Below, piece by piece: positions 45,613 through 56,650 of a stretch of 64,000 bases of DNA. How positions within the stretch are numbered: position 1 is the stretch's first letter; each line of letters begins with the position of its first letter. The stretch lies in assembly GCA_014218235.1 (NCBI GenBank), contig CM024766.1, positions 48,077,359-48,141,358 of the forward strand, in the 5' to 3' direction. Source of the stretch: Colocasia esculenta (Eukaryota; Streptophyta; Magnoliopsida; Alismatales; Araceae). A model generated the notes under the pieces. The model did not search any database. It worked only from the letters and a program-made list of their open reading frames with translations, and was not told where the DNA came from. Made by a program: the position numbers and the translations under genes.

Positions 45613-46392
45613 AGGATTTGACAGTATACCATATCCTAAGTTGTTCCAAGAGTATTGTGCAAATGAGAGATTATATCTACACGGTAATTGATGACGTAAA
45701 GGTTCCTTGTGAGGGTTGCAGAACCCTAATACCTTCCGGGTTCACGTGGTGTTGCTTGGCACCCAACGTGTTCGGAGGCCCAACTGAGTCGATTAGATAA
45801 AGTTGATTCAGATTATTAATTAGCTAATATGAGATATTAACTAATTAATCAAGTTAGTAAGAGTTACTAATTTATTGGGCCATTAACTGGATTGGTACTT
45901 GGGCCTAGAGGGTCACACGCAATAGGTTTTCAGGCGACGGTCTAATTATGTAAAGATCAGGGGTTTTTATGAAAAATTGCAATCTTTATATAATGATATG
46001 ATGGGACAACCCTGGCCAAGCATCAGGGTTTTCCCAGCCCCCCTCTCTCTCTCTCCCTCTCTCTTGTGTCACATGTCGTGGAGATCGGCACGGATCCAAG
46101 CTCAGTCTTTGAGCGTTGCGGAACCCGAGGGAGCGAGTGTGGACAATCGCGAGGGAGCGGGTGTGGATCGTCGCGAGGAAGACCGCGTAGACATAGCTGG
46201 AGGCCGGACAGTTGAACGGCTTGTGGCGTCACCTCCACGGAATCGTACGAACGCGGATCCGATTCTGCACAAGGTGATTTCGACTATCCAATAGTCTGGT
46301 TTGCGAATCCCAAAACGGATCGAGATCAAATTTTAAATCTCATTTTCCGCTGTGTTTTTTTCCTTGATCTCGGGTCGCGGTAGATCCTCACA
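45613..46392 (+). repeat. 5' LTR of element E, right piece
   Basis: After the AGGAT duplication it resumes the E LTR and matches the 3' LTR from 52937 on. It has a TATA box (45987-45994), a CT-rich R region, and ends GATCCTCACA. Confidence 0.95.
45987..45994 (+). promoter_or_regulatory. TATA box of E 5' LTR
   Basis: TATATAAT lies about 60 bases before the CT-rich stretch; the same sequence is at 53307-53314 in the 3' LTR. Confidence 0.55.
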
Positions 46393-46393
46393 G

Positions 46394-46405
46394 TGGTATC
46401 AGAGC
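46394..46405 (+). other. Primer binding site of element E
   Basis: TGGTATCAGAGC begins two bases after the LTR end CCTCACA and is followed by CAGGTTCC. This is the initiator Met-tRNA type. Confidence 0.95.
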
Positions 46406-46529
46406 CAGGTTCCACTGCGATCTACATCCGTTTTAGCATCTAAGATCATTTTTTTGGTTTTATTCCATGCAAAGATCGCCGACAGTCCCTTTTTTTATTC
46501 TACCCTTTTCTGGGTTGAATCGGGCGTCC

Positions 46530-46850
46530 ATGGGATGGGTGAAAAAGGGGCTGGGGGGGGGGTGCCAGCGCGGCGCTGCCAAAATGGCACGCCACACCGC
46601 CGCCGGTCTGGGTCCGTGCGGCGATGTCCCCCTTTGGCGGGGGCCTTCCCCGGGCTGTGCCCGCGGGGAAAGGGGCCGGCACGTGTGCGCCGCCGCGCCT
46701 AGGGCGGGCGGGCGCAACAGCACCGCGGGACCCATCGCGGGCCGCACGCAGGCCAGGCCGGCCGTGCTTGCCGGTCCGGTCTGGCCTGAGTCGGACGGCC
46801 TAGCAGTGGCCAAGGGCGGCTGGCTGAGCCAGCGCCTAGCAGGTTCCAAT
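46530..46850 (+). other. GC-rich island in the leader of element E
   Basis: It starts with a G run near 46549. It is extremely GC-rich, dense in CpG, and sharply bounded: AT-rich sequence resumes at about 46851. Both strands show open frames here, but that is expected of such composition, and neither has a recognisable motif. Possible explanations are a captured genomic fragment or an original part of the leader. It lies about 125 bases after the primer binding site. Confidence 0.6.
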
Positions 46851-47317
46851 TTTTAAAAATTTAAAGGCCATTAATTCTGAAAATAATAATTTAATTGTTA
46901 AATTATTTATTTCAGAAATTCTTTTGCATGGAATAATACTTTATTAAATGATTTTAGAATGTATGCTCATGCTTTTGATGTTACAATTTTGTAATGAAGA
47001 TTAAAGCATGATTAAAAGGTTATTTTTCAAAATGATCGAATAATCCCTTTTTGGTTGAACCTAGATTTCTGAAACCAAAAATATATATTTTTAAAAAACT
47101 TTTATTTAGCTATGTGATGTGCTCTTCCATGTGTGGAATGAATAAAAGTTTGCAAGGTCATGGATGTTTGCTTTTTCATATCATGGGATGATGTGATTGA
47201 TTTTAATTTATTTGTGAATGTGGGATTTGCAAATTAATGGTTAATTTGAGGTCTGCATACCTCCTCTCTCTCTCACATTCCAATGTATTTCTATCTCCCT
47301 CTGATGATGTATTCGCC

Positions 47318-47642
47318 ATAAGGCTTCTCCTTATACAAAATGTACATGCAATTTTATTTGATGTAATTTTGTTCGTGAGGAACGATTGATGGCGAGGATG
47401 ATCCGCTACTGCAGCAAGAGATGGCGTTGGAACAAGTTCTCTTATGCTGTTGTGTTTGCAGGTTTACCAATATAAGTGTTATATTGGATTTGTAGTGGTA
47501 GTTTGACTGTTATGACTCAAGTCAAACTTATGCAATATCCATGACCACTTTAATTTGTATGGGATGCAAATTCTTTTATGATATCCTAGATTATAGTATT
47601 ATGCAATATTATGGAATATTCATATATGCTACCATCTAGGAT
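47318..47642 (+). other. Further stem-loops in the E leader
   Basis: Three perfect inverted repeats precede the hairpin array. ATAAGG/CCTTAT is at 47318-47334 with a 5-base loop. GTTTGACT/AGTCAAAC is at 47501-47527 with an 11-base loop. ATCCTAGAT/ATCTAGGAT is at 47583-47642 with a long AT-rich loop. Together with the array they suggest a highly structured leader. Confidence 0.45.
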
Positions 47643-47733
47643 GAGACCAAGATAAAATATTTCAAAATCCTCTTTCAAAATTCTAAGCCGTAGCGCATAT
47701 ATTTTAATATAGTTTCGTGGTCCTCCATCGTTA

Positions 47734-48076
47734 TAGTTTAATGACTTAAATTACATTTAAGTGGGTTTGTTGTGTTATCCACAAGGCCCACTTAATTGTG
47801 AAATAAGTCTTAAACTATTGCATATGGTTGCATGTAAATGAGGTAGAGGCACGTTGTAGTTTTGTTGTGTTATCCACAAGGGCTACATCCTAATCTATTT
47901 GCATTAAGTAACGATGGTAAAGCTTAGACTGCACTTTATGGCTTGTTGTGCTATCCACAAGGCCATTAAAGATGCAGGGACCGAATTGTGATCAGATATT
48001 GCAAAGGGTTGCAAGTCCCATGAGATGGGTGCTCTTTGTTTATGTCATGACTTATTGTGCTATACACAAAGTCATG
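47734..48076 (+). other. Array of four related RNA hairpins in the E leader
   Basis: Each unit has a core TTGTG, a 5-base loop (TTATC or CTAT plus C/A) and CACAA. Core stems are 47770-47784, 47865-47879, 47946-47960 and 48055-48069. Outer stems differ but pair within each unit. Unit 1: TAAGTGGG/CCCACTTA (47758-47794) plus a further arm 47734-47748 with 47804-47817. Unit 2: TGTAG/CTACA plus nine pairs, two of them G-U, 47832-47840 with 47896-47904. Unit 3: CTGCA/TGCAG, CTTTA/TAAAG, TGGC/GCCA. Unit 4: CATGAC/GTCATG. Changed but complementary stems point to a maintained RNA fold, perhaps for packaging, dimerisation or translation. Confidence 0.7.
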
Positions 48077-48261
48077 GTATGAGTCATTGAGATTCTGATC
48101 CCCACTAGGAGATTGTCGGCATCTTCCGTTCTACATATTTGAGGGACATGCAGTTCGTCGAAAAATAGTGGGAGTTTTAAACTAGATTAAAGACCATATC
48201 TTGTTTTAAATAATAACTGAACATCTGCTAATTATATTTCTTTTATCTCCTGTAGGCTAAA

Positions 48262-49083
48262 ATGTCGTCAGGAAATCCGTTACGTGGCATATTGGATGCC
48301 AATCGTTTGAAAGGCCCAAACTACTCCGATTGGCTCAGAAACCTGAAGATTGTCCTCAGCCTCAGGTCTGAGCAAATCGCCTATGTCTTGGATAGTGAGG
48401 CCCCTGCTGAGCCGGCATCAGATGCCCCTGAAGGAGAGGTGCTTGAGTATGAGAAGTGGAAGTATGATTCCACCATGGCACAATGTTTCATGCTTGCCTC
48501 AATGAGCAATGAGTTGCAGAGGCAGCATGAAAACATGGATGCCAAAGCCATCTTGCTCCATTTGAAGGAGCTATTTGCTGAGCAGAGCAGAACTGAAAGA
48601 TATGAGATATCTAAAAGTCTATTCAGAGCAAGGATGGCTGAGGGATCTTCAGTACATACACATGTATTGAAGATGATAGAGTTGATTGAGAGGTTAGCTG
48701 TGCTTGGGGTTGAACTCCCTAAGGAAATGAGCACATACCTCATCTTGCAATCACTTCCAGACTCATACTCTCAGTTCATTGTTAACTTTAACATGAACAA
48801 GATTCAGGTCACATTAGCTGAGTTGCTTAACATGCTTAAGACTGCTGAGGGAAACCTTTAGAAGGAAAAACCTCAAGTCCTTTTAGTTGGTAAGACCAAC
48901 AGGAAGAGGAGGGCAGTTCAATCCTTTAAGAAAGGAAATCAAAAGAAGCATGTTAAGACAAACCCAGCTCAGAAGAAAAAGAAGGACACAAGAGATGAAA
49001 AGGGCGAGTGCTTCTATTGTCACCAGAAAGGTCACTGGAAGAGGAATTGCAAGCAATACCTCAAAGACAAAGCTCAGGGCACT
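48262..49083 (+). pseudogene. gag: gag of copia element E
   Basis: It starts at ATG 48262 (MSSGNPLRGILDANRLKG), about 1.86 kb after the primer binding site. A UBN2/copia gag domain spans about residues 15-195: NYSDWLRNLKIVLSL, AKAILLHLKELFAEQ, and SLPDSYSQFIVNFN. TAG at 48859-48861 stops the frame; the same frame then continues through a Lys-rich segment to a CCHC knuckle CFYCHQKGHWKRNC at 49009-49050. Apart from the single stop, gag is intact. It would form the particle and bind element RNA. Confidence 0.9.
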
Positions 49084-50370
49084 GTGAAGCAAGGTGAAGC
49101 TTCAGGTATCTATATGATAGAATTACACTTGTCAGTTAGAGATTCTACATCATGGGTATTAGATACTGGATGTGCTTCTCATATTTGCAATGATGTGCAT
49201 GTGTTGACAAGTAGAAGAAAGCTGATCAAGAATGAGGTGGAGCTAAGGCTAGGAAATGGCGCAAAGGTTGCAGCAAGCTCTGTGGGGACAGTGAACCTTA
49301 AGCTCCCATCTGGAGATGTTCTATCTTTAGAAGACTGTTATCATGTTCCTAGCATAATAAAGAACATCATTTCTGTTTCATGTTTAGACAGAGTTGGATA
49401 TACGTTGACAATTAAGAACAAATGTTGTTCCGTTTATCTCAATAATAATTTGATTGCTACTGCGAATAAGGTCAATGGTTTATATCTTTTGGATGTTTCT
49501 TATCATGATCTCCATCTTGATGTGGCTCTTAAGAAGAGCAAGAACAGTGTGAATCAATCCTACTTGTGGCATTATAGGCTTGGACATATTGGTGAAGCTA
49601 GACTCCAAAAGTTGCATAATAATGGGTATTTGAGTCCATTCGATTATGAATCATATGCAACTTGTGAGTCTTGCCTCATGGGTAAAATGGCTAAATCTCC
49701 ATTTACTGGACATGGAGAACGTGTCAAAGAGTTATTAGGGCTTATACATTTAGACGTATGTGGCCCTATGTCCACCCAGGCCAAGGGTGGCTTCTCATAC
49801 TTCATTACATTCATTGATGACTTCTCTAGATTTGGATATGTGTACTTGATGAAGTACAAATAAGAAGCTTTTGAGAAGTTCAAAGAATTTAAAAATGAAG
49901 TAGAGAAGCAAACTGGAAAGAGTATTAAGACTCTTCGATCAGATCGAGGAGGAGAATACTTAAGTACAGAATTCATACAGTTCATGAAGGATAATGGTAT
50001 CCTATCTCAGCTTACCCCTCCTTATACACCACAGATGAATGGGGTGTCAGAAAGGAGAAATCGCACTTTGTTGGACATGGTACGATCAATGATGAGCTTT
50101 TCAGAATTACCAGTCTCTCTCTGGGGATATGCACTTGAGACAGCTGCTTACTTGTTGAACAAGTTGCCTAATAAGTCTGTGTCCTCTACACCATATGAGA
50201 TATGGAAGGGTAGAAAACCAGATTTTAAACATGTTAAAGTCTGGGGTTGTCCAGCCCATGTAAAGAGGCACGATCCAGACAAACTAGAATCTAGGACACG
50301 TAGTGTAGATTTGTTGGATATCCAAAGGAGACATTTGGATATTACTTTTACTGTCCTGAGGAACAAAAAG
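49084..50370 (+). pseudogene. pol: Protease and integrase of copia element E
   Basis: The protease motif WVLDTGCASHICN has an intact Asp-Thr-Gly (49162-49170). A GAG-pre-integrase domain follows with LWHYRLGHIGEARLQKLH and CESCLMGKM. The integrase core shows LLGLIHLDVCGPM, FITFIDDFSRFGYVYL, SDRGGEYLSTEF and GVSERRNRTLLDMVRSMM, keeping the D, D and E positions. TAA at 49861-49863 breaks the frame just after YLMKYK. A frameshift near 50310 moves the frame in the segment that follows VKVWGCPAHV. Confidence 0.9.
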
Positions 50371-52175
50371 TGATTGTTGCCAGGAGAGCTATTTTTCTGG
50401 AGGAGAAATATCTTCTCCAAGAAGATAGTGGGAGTAAAGTAGTACTGAAAGAGGTTCCAGATCCACAAGTCAACACTGCCTCTGAGAGTGAGGTGTTGGT
50501 TCGTGATCCTAATGATATACACACTAATAAACCACGCAAGTTAGGTAGAGTGACTAAGTTACCAGCACGATATGTGAGACATATTGATGGAGGTGACTCG
50601 AAAGTACCCTACCATGAGGATGATGATCCTATGACTTACCTGGAGGCCATTGAAGGCCCAGAAGCTGGGAAATGGCAGGAGGCTATGAACTCTGAGATAC
50701 AGTCCATGTACACTAACCAAGTTTGGAACTTAGTTGATGTACCTGAGGGTATTGTACCCATAGGGTGCAAGTGGATCTTTAAGAGAAAGATCGGTGCTGA
50801 TGGACAAATTGATACATACAAGGCAAGACTAGTGGCGAAAGGTTATCGTCAAAGACAAAGAGTTGACTATGACGAAACTTTTTTCCCCAGTTTCCATGGT
50901 AAAATTAATTAGAGTTCTTCTTGCTATAGCTGCACACTATGATTATGAAATTTGGCAAATAGATGTGAAAACCGCCTTCCTTAATGGGAACCTTGAGGAA
51001 GAGGTGTATATGATACAACCAGAGGGTTACACATCTAAGGAGTTTCCAGACAAAGTGTGCAAACTACAGAGATCCATATATGGACTAAAACAAGTCTCCA
51101 GAAGCTAGAACATAAGATTTGATAAGGCCATTAAATCTTATGACTTCATTAAGAATGAGGATGAACCATGTGTGTACAAGAAAACAAGTGGGAGTGCTGT
51201 CACCTTTCTACTTCTTTACGTAGATGACATTCTACTCATTGGGAATGATGTGGCAATGTTATCCTCTGTAAAGATCTGGCTGTCAAAGAACTTCTCCATG
51301 AAAGATTTGGGAGAAGCATCCTACGTGTTGGGAATACAGATCTATAAGGATAGATCAAAGAGGATGCTAGGTTTAACCCAATCTATGTACATAGATACCA
51401 TTGTCAAAAGGTTTGGTATGAAGAATTCCAAAAGAGGACTCATACCTGTGAGACATGGAATTCATCTCTCTAAAGAACAGTCTCCTAAGACTCTTGAAGA
51501 GAAGGTAGTCATGGATAGAGTTCCTTATACTTCTGCCATAGGATCTATCATGTATGCCATGCTATGTACAAGACCTGATGTAGCTTATGCTCAAAGTGTT
51601 TCGAGTAAATTTCAGTCCAATCCAGGTCAGGAGCACTGGAAGGCTGTGAAGTGTATCCTAAGATACTTGAGAAGGACTAAGGATACATTTCTGGTTTATG
51701 GAGGAGGTGAACTGAAACTCTGAGGCTTCACTGACTCGAGTTTTCAGTCAGATCTAGATGATAGCAAGTCTACATCTGGATTTATTTTTATTGTAAACGG
51801 AGGTGCGGTTTGCTGGAAAAGTTCCAAGCAAGAAACAACTGCAGATTCGACGACTGAAGCTGAGTATGTTGCTGCAGCTGAAGTCGCCAAGGAAGTAGTG
51901 TGGTTAAAGAAATTCATCACCGATCTTGGCGTCGTTCCTTCTATTTCAGATCCCATCCCACTGTTGTGTGACAACAATGGAGCTATAACACAAGCTAAAG
52001 AGCCGCGGTCTCATCAGAAGTCTAAACACATTCTGAGGCGCTTTCATCTTATTAGAGAAATAATTGCCAGAGGAGATGTTGTGGTGGAAAAGGTTCCATC
52101 AGCTGACAATGTAGCAGATCCACTGACAAAGCCTTTAGCTCAAATAGTGTTTGAGTGTCACCTGACAACTATGTG
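50371..52175 (+). pseudogene. pol: Reverse transcriptase and RNase H of copia element E
   Basis: After the linker, reverse transcriptase starts with WQEAMNSEIQSMYTNQVW and GCKWIFKRKIGADGQID. The motifs YKARLVAKGY, DVKTAFLNGNLEEEVYM, SIYGLKQ and the catalytic LLLYVDDILLIGND (YVDD at 51217-51228) follow. A second frameshift near 50885 restores the original frame. TAG at 51106-51108 and TGA at 51721-51723 are single stops. RNase H contains SKSTSGFIF, TTEAEYVAAAEVAKEVVWL, LLCDNNGAI and KHILRRFHLIRE, ending with NVADPLTKPL. Confidence 0.92.
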
Positions 52176-52207
52176 ATTAGTATATAAAGGTGATTGGATT
52201 TAGTCCA

Positions 52208-52217
52208 AGTGGGAGAT
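52208..52217 (+). other. Polypurine tract of element E
   Basis: AAGTGGGAGAT lies directly before the 3' LTR start TGTTAGTC, the usual copia plus-strand primer. Confidence 0.85.
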
Positions 52218-53720
52218 TGTTAGTCTTAGGTGGACAACAAGCCAATCTGATATTGTATCATTTTGTTCAGTTATTAATAAAATGGCTTTTGTTTATTATT
52301 TTACTATGTTGGTATTATAATAAAGTCCATGAACATGTGCAATAGTGAGTAGACTATGATGTGTGATCATACTAATGAGACTACTCACTTAATAAACACA
52401 TATTCTAAATGTTCCTATTCGGTGGATACCTGAGAAGGACATCAGATATCCGGATAAAATAGTATTGTTTACTCCTGCTCATGTGATGAGGATGACTGAT
52501 TTCATAGTCATATGTGTGGAGACACTAAGGAGAAACAATATGTGCTCTTTAGAGAAAGAGTTCACTAAACTGATCCGATAGAATCACTGGATGGAAATGT
52601 ACCTAACTGTCAACCAGAAAGATTCGATTGTCACAGTTGTGTAGATGATCTTTAGACCTGAGACACCAAAGACACCTTGTTAGTGGACTTCTGTGTTTTG
52701 AGCTTGGCATAAGAATCTCTATCTATGAGATGCCAAATAGTCAATGTTCGGACACAGTGGAAGACCTTCAAAGGGGATTGAGTGGTCAACAAGAGATCAT
52801 TTGCCCTCGGTACACAGAGGGAAAATACTCAAGGGAACGATGTAATGGAGTCCCTGGCCAGGGCAGACAAAATATCAAAAAGGGAGTTTTTAATATTAAT
52901 CTAAAGCATCGAATCCCAGTGGAACAATAAGTTAGGATTTGACAGTATACCATATCCTAAGTTGTTCCAAAAGTATTGCAAATGAGAGATTATATCTACA
53001 CGGTAACTGATGACGGAAAGGTTCCTTGTAAGGGTTGCAGAACCCCAATATCTTCCGGGTTCACGTGGTGTTGCTTGGCACCCAACGTGTTCGGAGGCCC
53101 AGCTGAGTCGATTAAATAAAATTGATTCGGATTATTAATTAGCTAATATGAGATATTAACTAATTAATCAAGTTAGTAAGGGTTTCTAATTTATTGGGCC
53201 ATTAACTAGATTGGTACTTGGGCCTAGAGGGTCACACACAATAGATTTTTTAGGCGACGGTCTAATTATATAAAGATCATGGGTTTTTATGAAAAACTGT
53301 AATCTTTATATAATGATATGATGGGACAACCCTGGCCAAGAATCAGGGTTTGCCCAGGCCGCCCCCCCTCTCTCTCTCTCTCTCCCTCTCTCTTGCGTCA
53401 CATGTCGCGGAGATCGGCACGGATCCAAGCTCAATCTTTGAGCGTTGTGGAACCCGAGGGAGCGAGCGTGGACAGTCGCGGGGGAGCGGATGTGGATCGT
53501 CGCGAGGAAGACCGCATAGACACCGCTGGAGGCCGGACGGTTGAACGGCTTGTGACGTCACCTCCACGGAATCGTACGAACGCGAATTCGATTCCGTGCA
53601 AGGTGATTTCGACTATCCGATAGTCTGGTTTGCGAATCCCAAAACGCATCGAGATCAAATTTTAAATCTCATTTTTCGCTGAATTTTTTCCTTGATCTCG
53701 TGTCGCAGTAGATCCTCACA
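52218..53720 (+). repeat. 3' LTR of element E
   Basis: 1503 bp, beginning TGTTAGTCTTAGG and ending GATCCTCACA. It has a TATA box at 53307-53314 and a CT-rich R region near 53366-53394. It shows the empty insertion site of element F at AGTTAGGATTTGAC. It is followed by the duplication TTCTG. Confidence 0.95.
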
Positions 53721-53725
53721 TTCTG

Positions 53726-54149
53726 TACAACAAGGAAATCATGACCGATTTTTTTTTATTGTATATATTTTTTTAGAAGAAACGAAAGCGCCAACGCGGT
53801 TGATGGTAAAAAATATAATATATTATTAATTTAAAATTTTAAACTGCTATTCACCTAATATTTTTTTTTGAAAGAATGTCATTTTTAAAAGAAAACCCTG
53901 AGATTTGTTTCTTTTCCAGCATCCATGGTCCCATGAAGACTTGCGAATCGCTAGACGGTCGTCGTCAGTGTCCTAGCTTTCACTCACAAAAGAGAAACCT
54001 TTTGCATCCATGTTTCCAGCCAGTTCGGTCTCGTACCGTGCCGGAGGTGATCATATGAAACACCGACCCACCCAGAAAGACCTTGTAGGATTGAAGGTGG
54101 TGTAGATCGAATACAGGTGGAAGAGGAAGCTTCGTATCTGCTCTCTCTG
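53726..54149. other. AT-rich intergenic and 3' flank of the next gene
   Basis: It has A/T runs to about 53880, then more balanced sequence that is probably the 3' untranslated part of the minus-strand gene ending at 54150. No separate gene was recognised. Confidence 0.5.
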
Positions 54150-56650
54150 CTAGTCTTCCGAACAGAACTGTTGGAATGCCGGAAGCCGCCTCCCGCTGCC
54201 GGGGCCATGCAGCACCTGCTGTATCTCCGCCTCCTCCTCCTCGGTCGGCAGCCACGAGAAGGTCGACGCCGACGGTGGGGGTGGCGGTGGTATGGGGCCG
54301 TTTAGGATCTTGAACAACTTCTCCTCCTCCTCCTCCGTTCGTCTCCACACGTTCGGCACGGCGGCTGGCTCAGGAAGCATCCCGCCGGTGCCTCCCGTTG
54401 AACCTTTCGCCGCCGTCCAGCCGGGAGCGGGGCCAGCCTCGGCCTCCTGCGGCGCAATGAGCACGGAAATGTGCCTGTTCACATCTCCACCCAACTGTTG
54501 AGGGATACAAAATTTTTAGAACTTGCCACCACCGTAGACATATATATACAGCAGCAACTCATCATCCACGCGCGACTGAAACCAAACCAAACAGAACCAC
54601 AGACGTATCTAATCTCGCCCCACCTCGAAACTGAAGCCGTCGTCACAGACGGCGGCGGAGGTCGCTGGATGGATAGTCGACGGCTCAACCGGAGGAACAT
54701 CAGTTGCTGTCGAAGAGCTGGGGAGGGTGTAGCTCCTGTTGCCTTGGTTCCTGTCAGAAGCAACAGTTTGCAATCCCACCTGTCGAAGCAGGTCAGGGAA
54801 TCGAAAACAGTTCTGTTCGGAACCTTAACTACGCCTTCCATTATACTACTTTATACCTGGGATGGTTCCACGGCATACCGAAATTCCCCCAAGGACCTGC
54901 GCCTTTCCATCTGCTGGTGGAAGATCCCGCTTCCGCCTCCGCTGCGGATGTTGCTGCTATGACTGCTGGTGCCACTGCTACCGGCAAAGGCGGGCGAATA
55001 AGAACCCAAATCCGGGTGACGCGGGTGGAAGACCCCGCTTCCGCGGCCACTGCGGATGTTGCTGCTCCAAAATTTGATGCTACCGCCATAAGCGCTGGAG
55101 GCCGAGTGAGAACCCAAATCCAGGCGGCGCCTGGCAGAGGCGGAGGCTACACGGTTGTGCTTGTGCAGCTCGTCGTTGATCACCAGCACATCGTCCATCA
55201 CGGTTCCCCTCGCCGGGGAGCAGTAAACCGTCGGGGGTCTGCGCGTCGGCGTGCGGACCCTTCCCATGGGTGACGGGGACGACGACGAGGAAGAACCCAT
55301 CGGGGACTGCATGCGCTGAAACTGCCAGAACCTCTCGTCGGAGGAGGAAGATGAGAAGGATGGGCGGGGACGGGTATAACGGAGCAGGGAGGGGTCGACG
55401 TCAACGTAGGCGCTGCCGCTGGACCCAGGGCTGGAGCTGGCGCATGCATTGAAGGCATGGCCGAGGTAGGCGTTTGCCGAGAACTGCTGCGGCAGAAGAC
55501 GCCGTCGGTTATGATTAGCGGAGGAAGCATCAATCGAGTTGGAGCTGTCTCCGCCGCCCATGCCGGCGTCGCTCCCATAGCACTCCTCCATGTAGTAGGA
55601 ATCAAAGTCTTGCAATCGAAGATTCAGACAACCTGTGTAGTAATTGTAAGAAAAAACAAAAAAAAAGTGGAACAGAGAGGTTAGCATAGGAAACTGCAGG
55701 TCCAAGCGCCGTCGCTTTTTGGGTGAAAATCCTAAACAGAGGAACGAGAAAAATCAGTTCAAAGTTCCCAATCCCTTTAAATCTCAGAAGAATGGTTCAA
55801 ATCTACTCTCTGTAGCTAGATTAAAAGTATGGGTAAAAAATGGAAACACCAGAAGGAAATTGCCAGAAAGTCAAATCTTGATTATTCATAAACCCTGTTT
55901 TGGCAAAAATGAGAACCCCATCATCGGACGAACCGCGAAAAGATGACCAAATTACTGGAAGAAAACGAAGTGTTGTTGTCGACTTCCTGAAAATATTCGC
56001 GAAGAGACCAAAGGTGGGGAAGGTTTCCGAACGGTCGCTGGGGTGCGCTGTTGATCTCTGTTCTCAGAAGAACACCATCTGGGACGGATCGAACAGCTTA
56101 ATTTGCATGAGAACAGAAGCAAGAGGAAAGAAAGAAGAATCAGATCATATACTAATTCCAACCTCCACACGCTTTTCAAATTCACACACAAAGCAGCGGA
56201 AGGGAAGAGCAGATACATCACCTCCTCTTGTGCATGAAAGATTGGACGAAAATGTAAAGGCAAAATCAGAAACACAAACGCGAGATTCCACGGCAATTTA
56301 CCACAAAACGATAGAATTACGTCTTCTAATCGTACTCCACAGAACTCGATCGGAACGATAAAACTTGACGAAGAAGATCCAGAAGCCCTAGGTCTGATCG
56401 GAGAGCAGTAACAACGAGCAGAGGAGGAACGATCGGACGAACAGCACGCCGACGTTGTGGTGCAGGGAGCTTACCGCCGTGGAGCCCGCCGGACTTCGGC
56501 AAGGTCCACGCCGGCGTCGGAGCAAGTACTGGTATGGCCCGTGGATTTCTCGTTCTCTGGTCTTCCGCGATCGAGAGCTCCTACCTTCTCTCCCTTACCT
56601 CTCCATTTCCATTTTGTAATCTTTGTTCGCGGGAAGGCGAGGTCAGAGAG
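54150..56650 (-). CDS. Unrecognised plant protein, 411 aa, three coding exons
   Basis: Coding exons are 55591-54857, 54779-54624 and 54494-54150, joined at GT-AG introns of 77 and 129 nt, both in phase 0. The ATG at 55591 (MEECYGSDAGMGGG) lies in an exon whose acceptor is at 55633. A leader exon ends at a GTAAGC donor (56474), giving an 842-nt leader intron. The protein is Ser/Gly-rich with no clear fold. Residues about 135-150 read RVRTPTRRPPTVYCSPARG, followed by VMDDVLVINDELHKH. A unit SSNIRSGxGSGxFH occurs twice. The C-terminus has two related acidic units, TEEEEEKLFKILNGP and TEEEEAEIQQVLHGP, around a Pro run. I do not recognise the family. Confidence 0.65.

Larger units (their letters stand above)
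36549..53725 (+). mobile_element. Copia element E, complete, with nested insertions
   Basis: Perfect target duplications TTCTG lie at 36549-36553 and 53721-53725; the element itself is 36554-53720. The 5' LTR is split by element F. Net LTR lengths are 1500 and 1503 bp. Between the LTRs are a primer binding site, a long structured leader, gag, protease, integrase, reverse transcriptase, RNase H (copia order, integrase before reverse transcriptase) and a polypurine tract. Four in-frame stops and two frameshifts make it non-coding now. The clade within Ty1/copia is not clear to me. Confidence 0.95.

Noticed and set aside
46460..46856. Long open frames on both strands at the GC island
   Set aside because: Stop codons are rare in such GC-rich sequence. 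Both strands are equally open and neither has a recognisable motif or a supporting start context.
47734..48076. MITEs or a microRNA precursor in place of leader hairpins
   Set aside because: There are no terminal repeats with target duplications. The four units share a loop and core and lie in order in a retrotransposon leader, which fits RNA structure of the element better. A small-RNA source is not excluded.
54704..55273. Plus-strand open frame of 189 codons over the minus-strand gene
   Set aside because: The minus strand has in-phase exons with GT-AG introns; the plus-strand frame has none of these and mirrors the Ser/Gly-rich coding strand.
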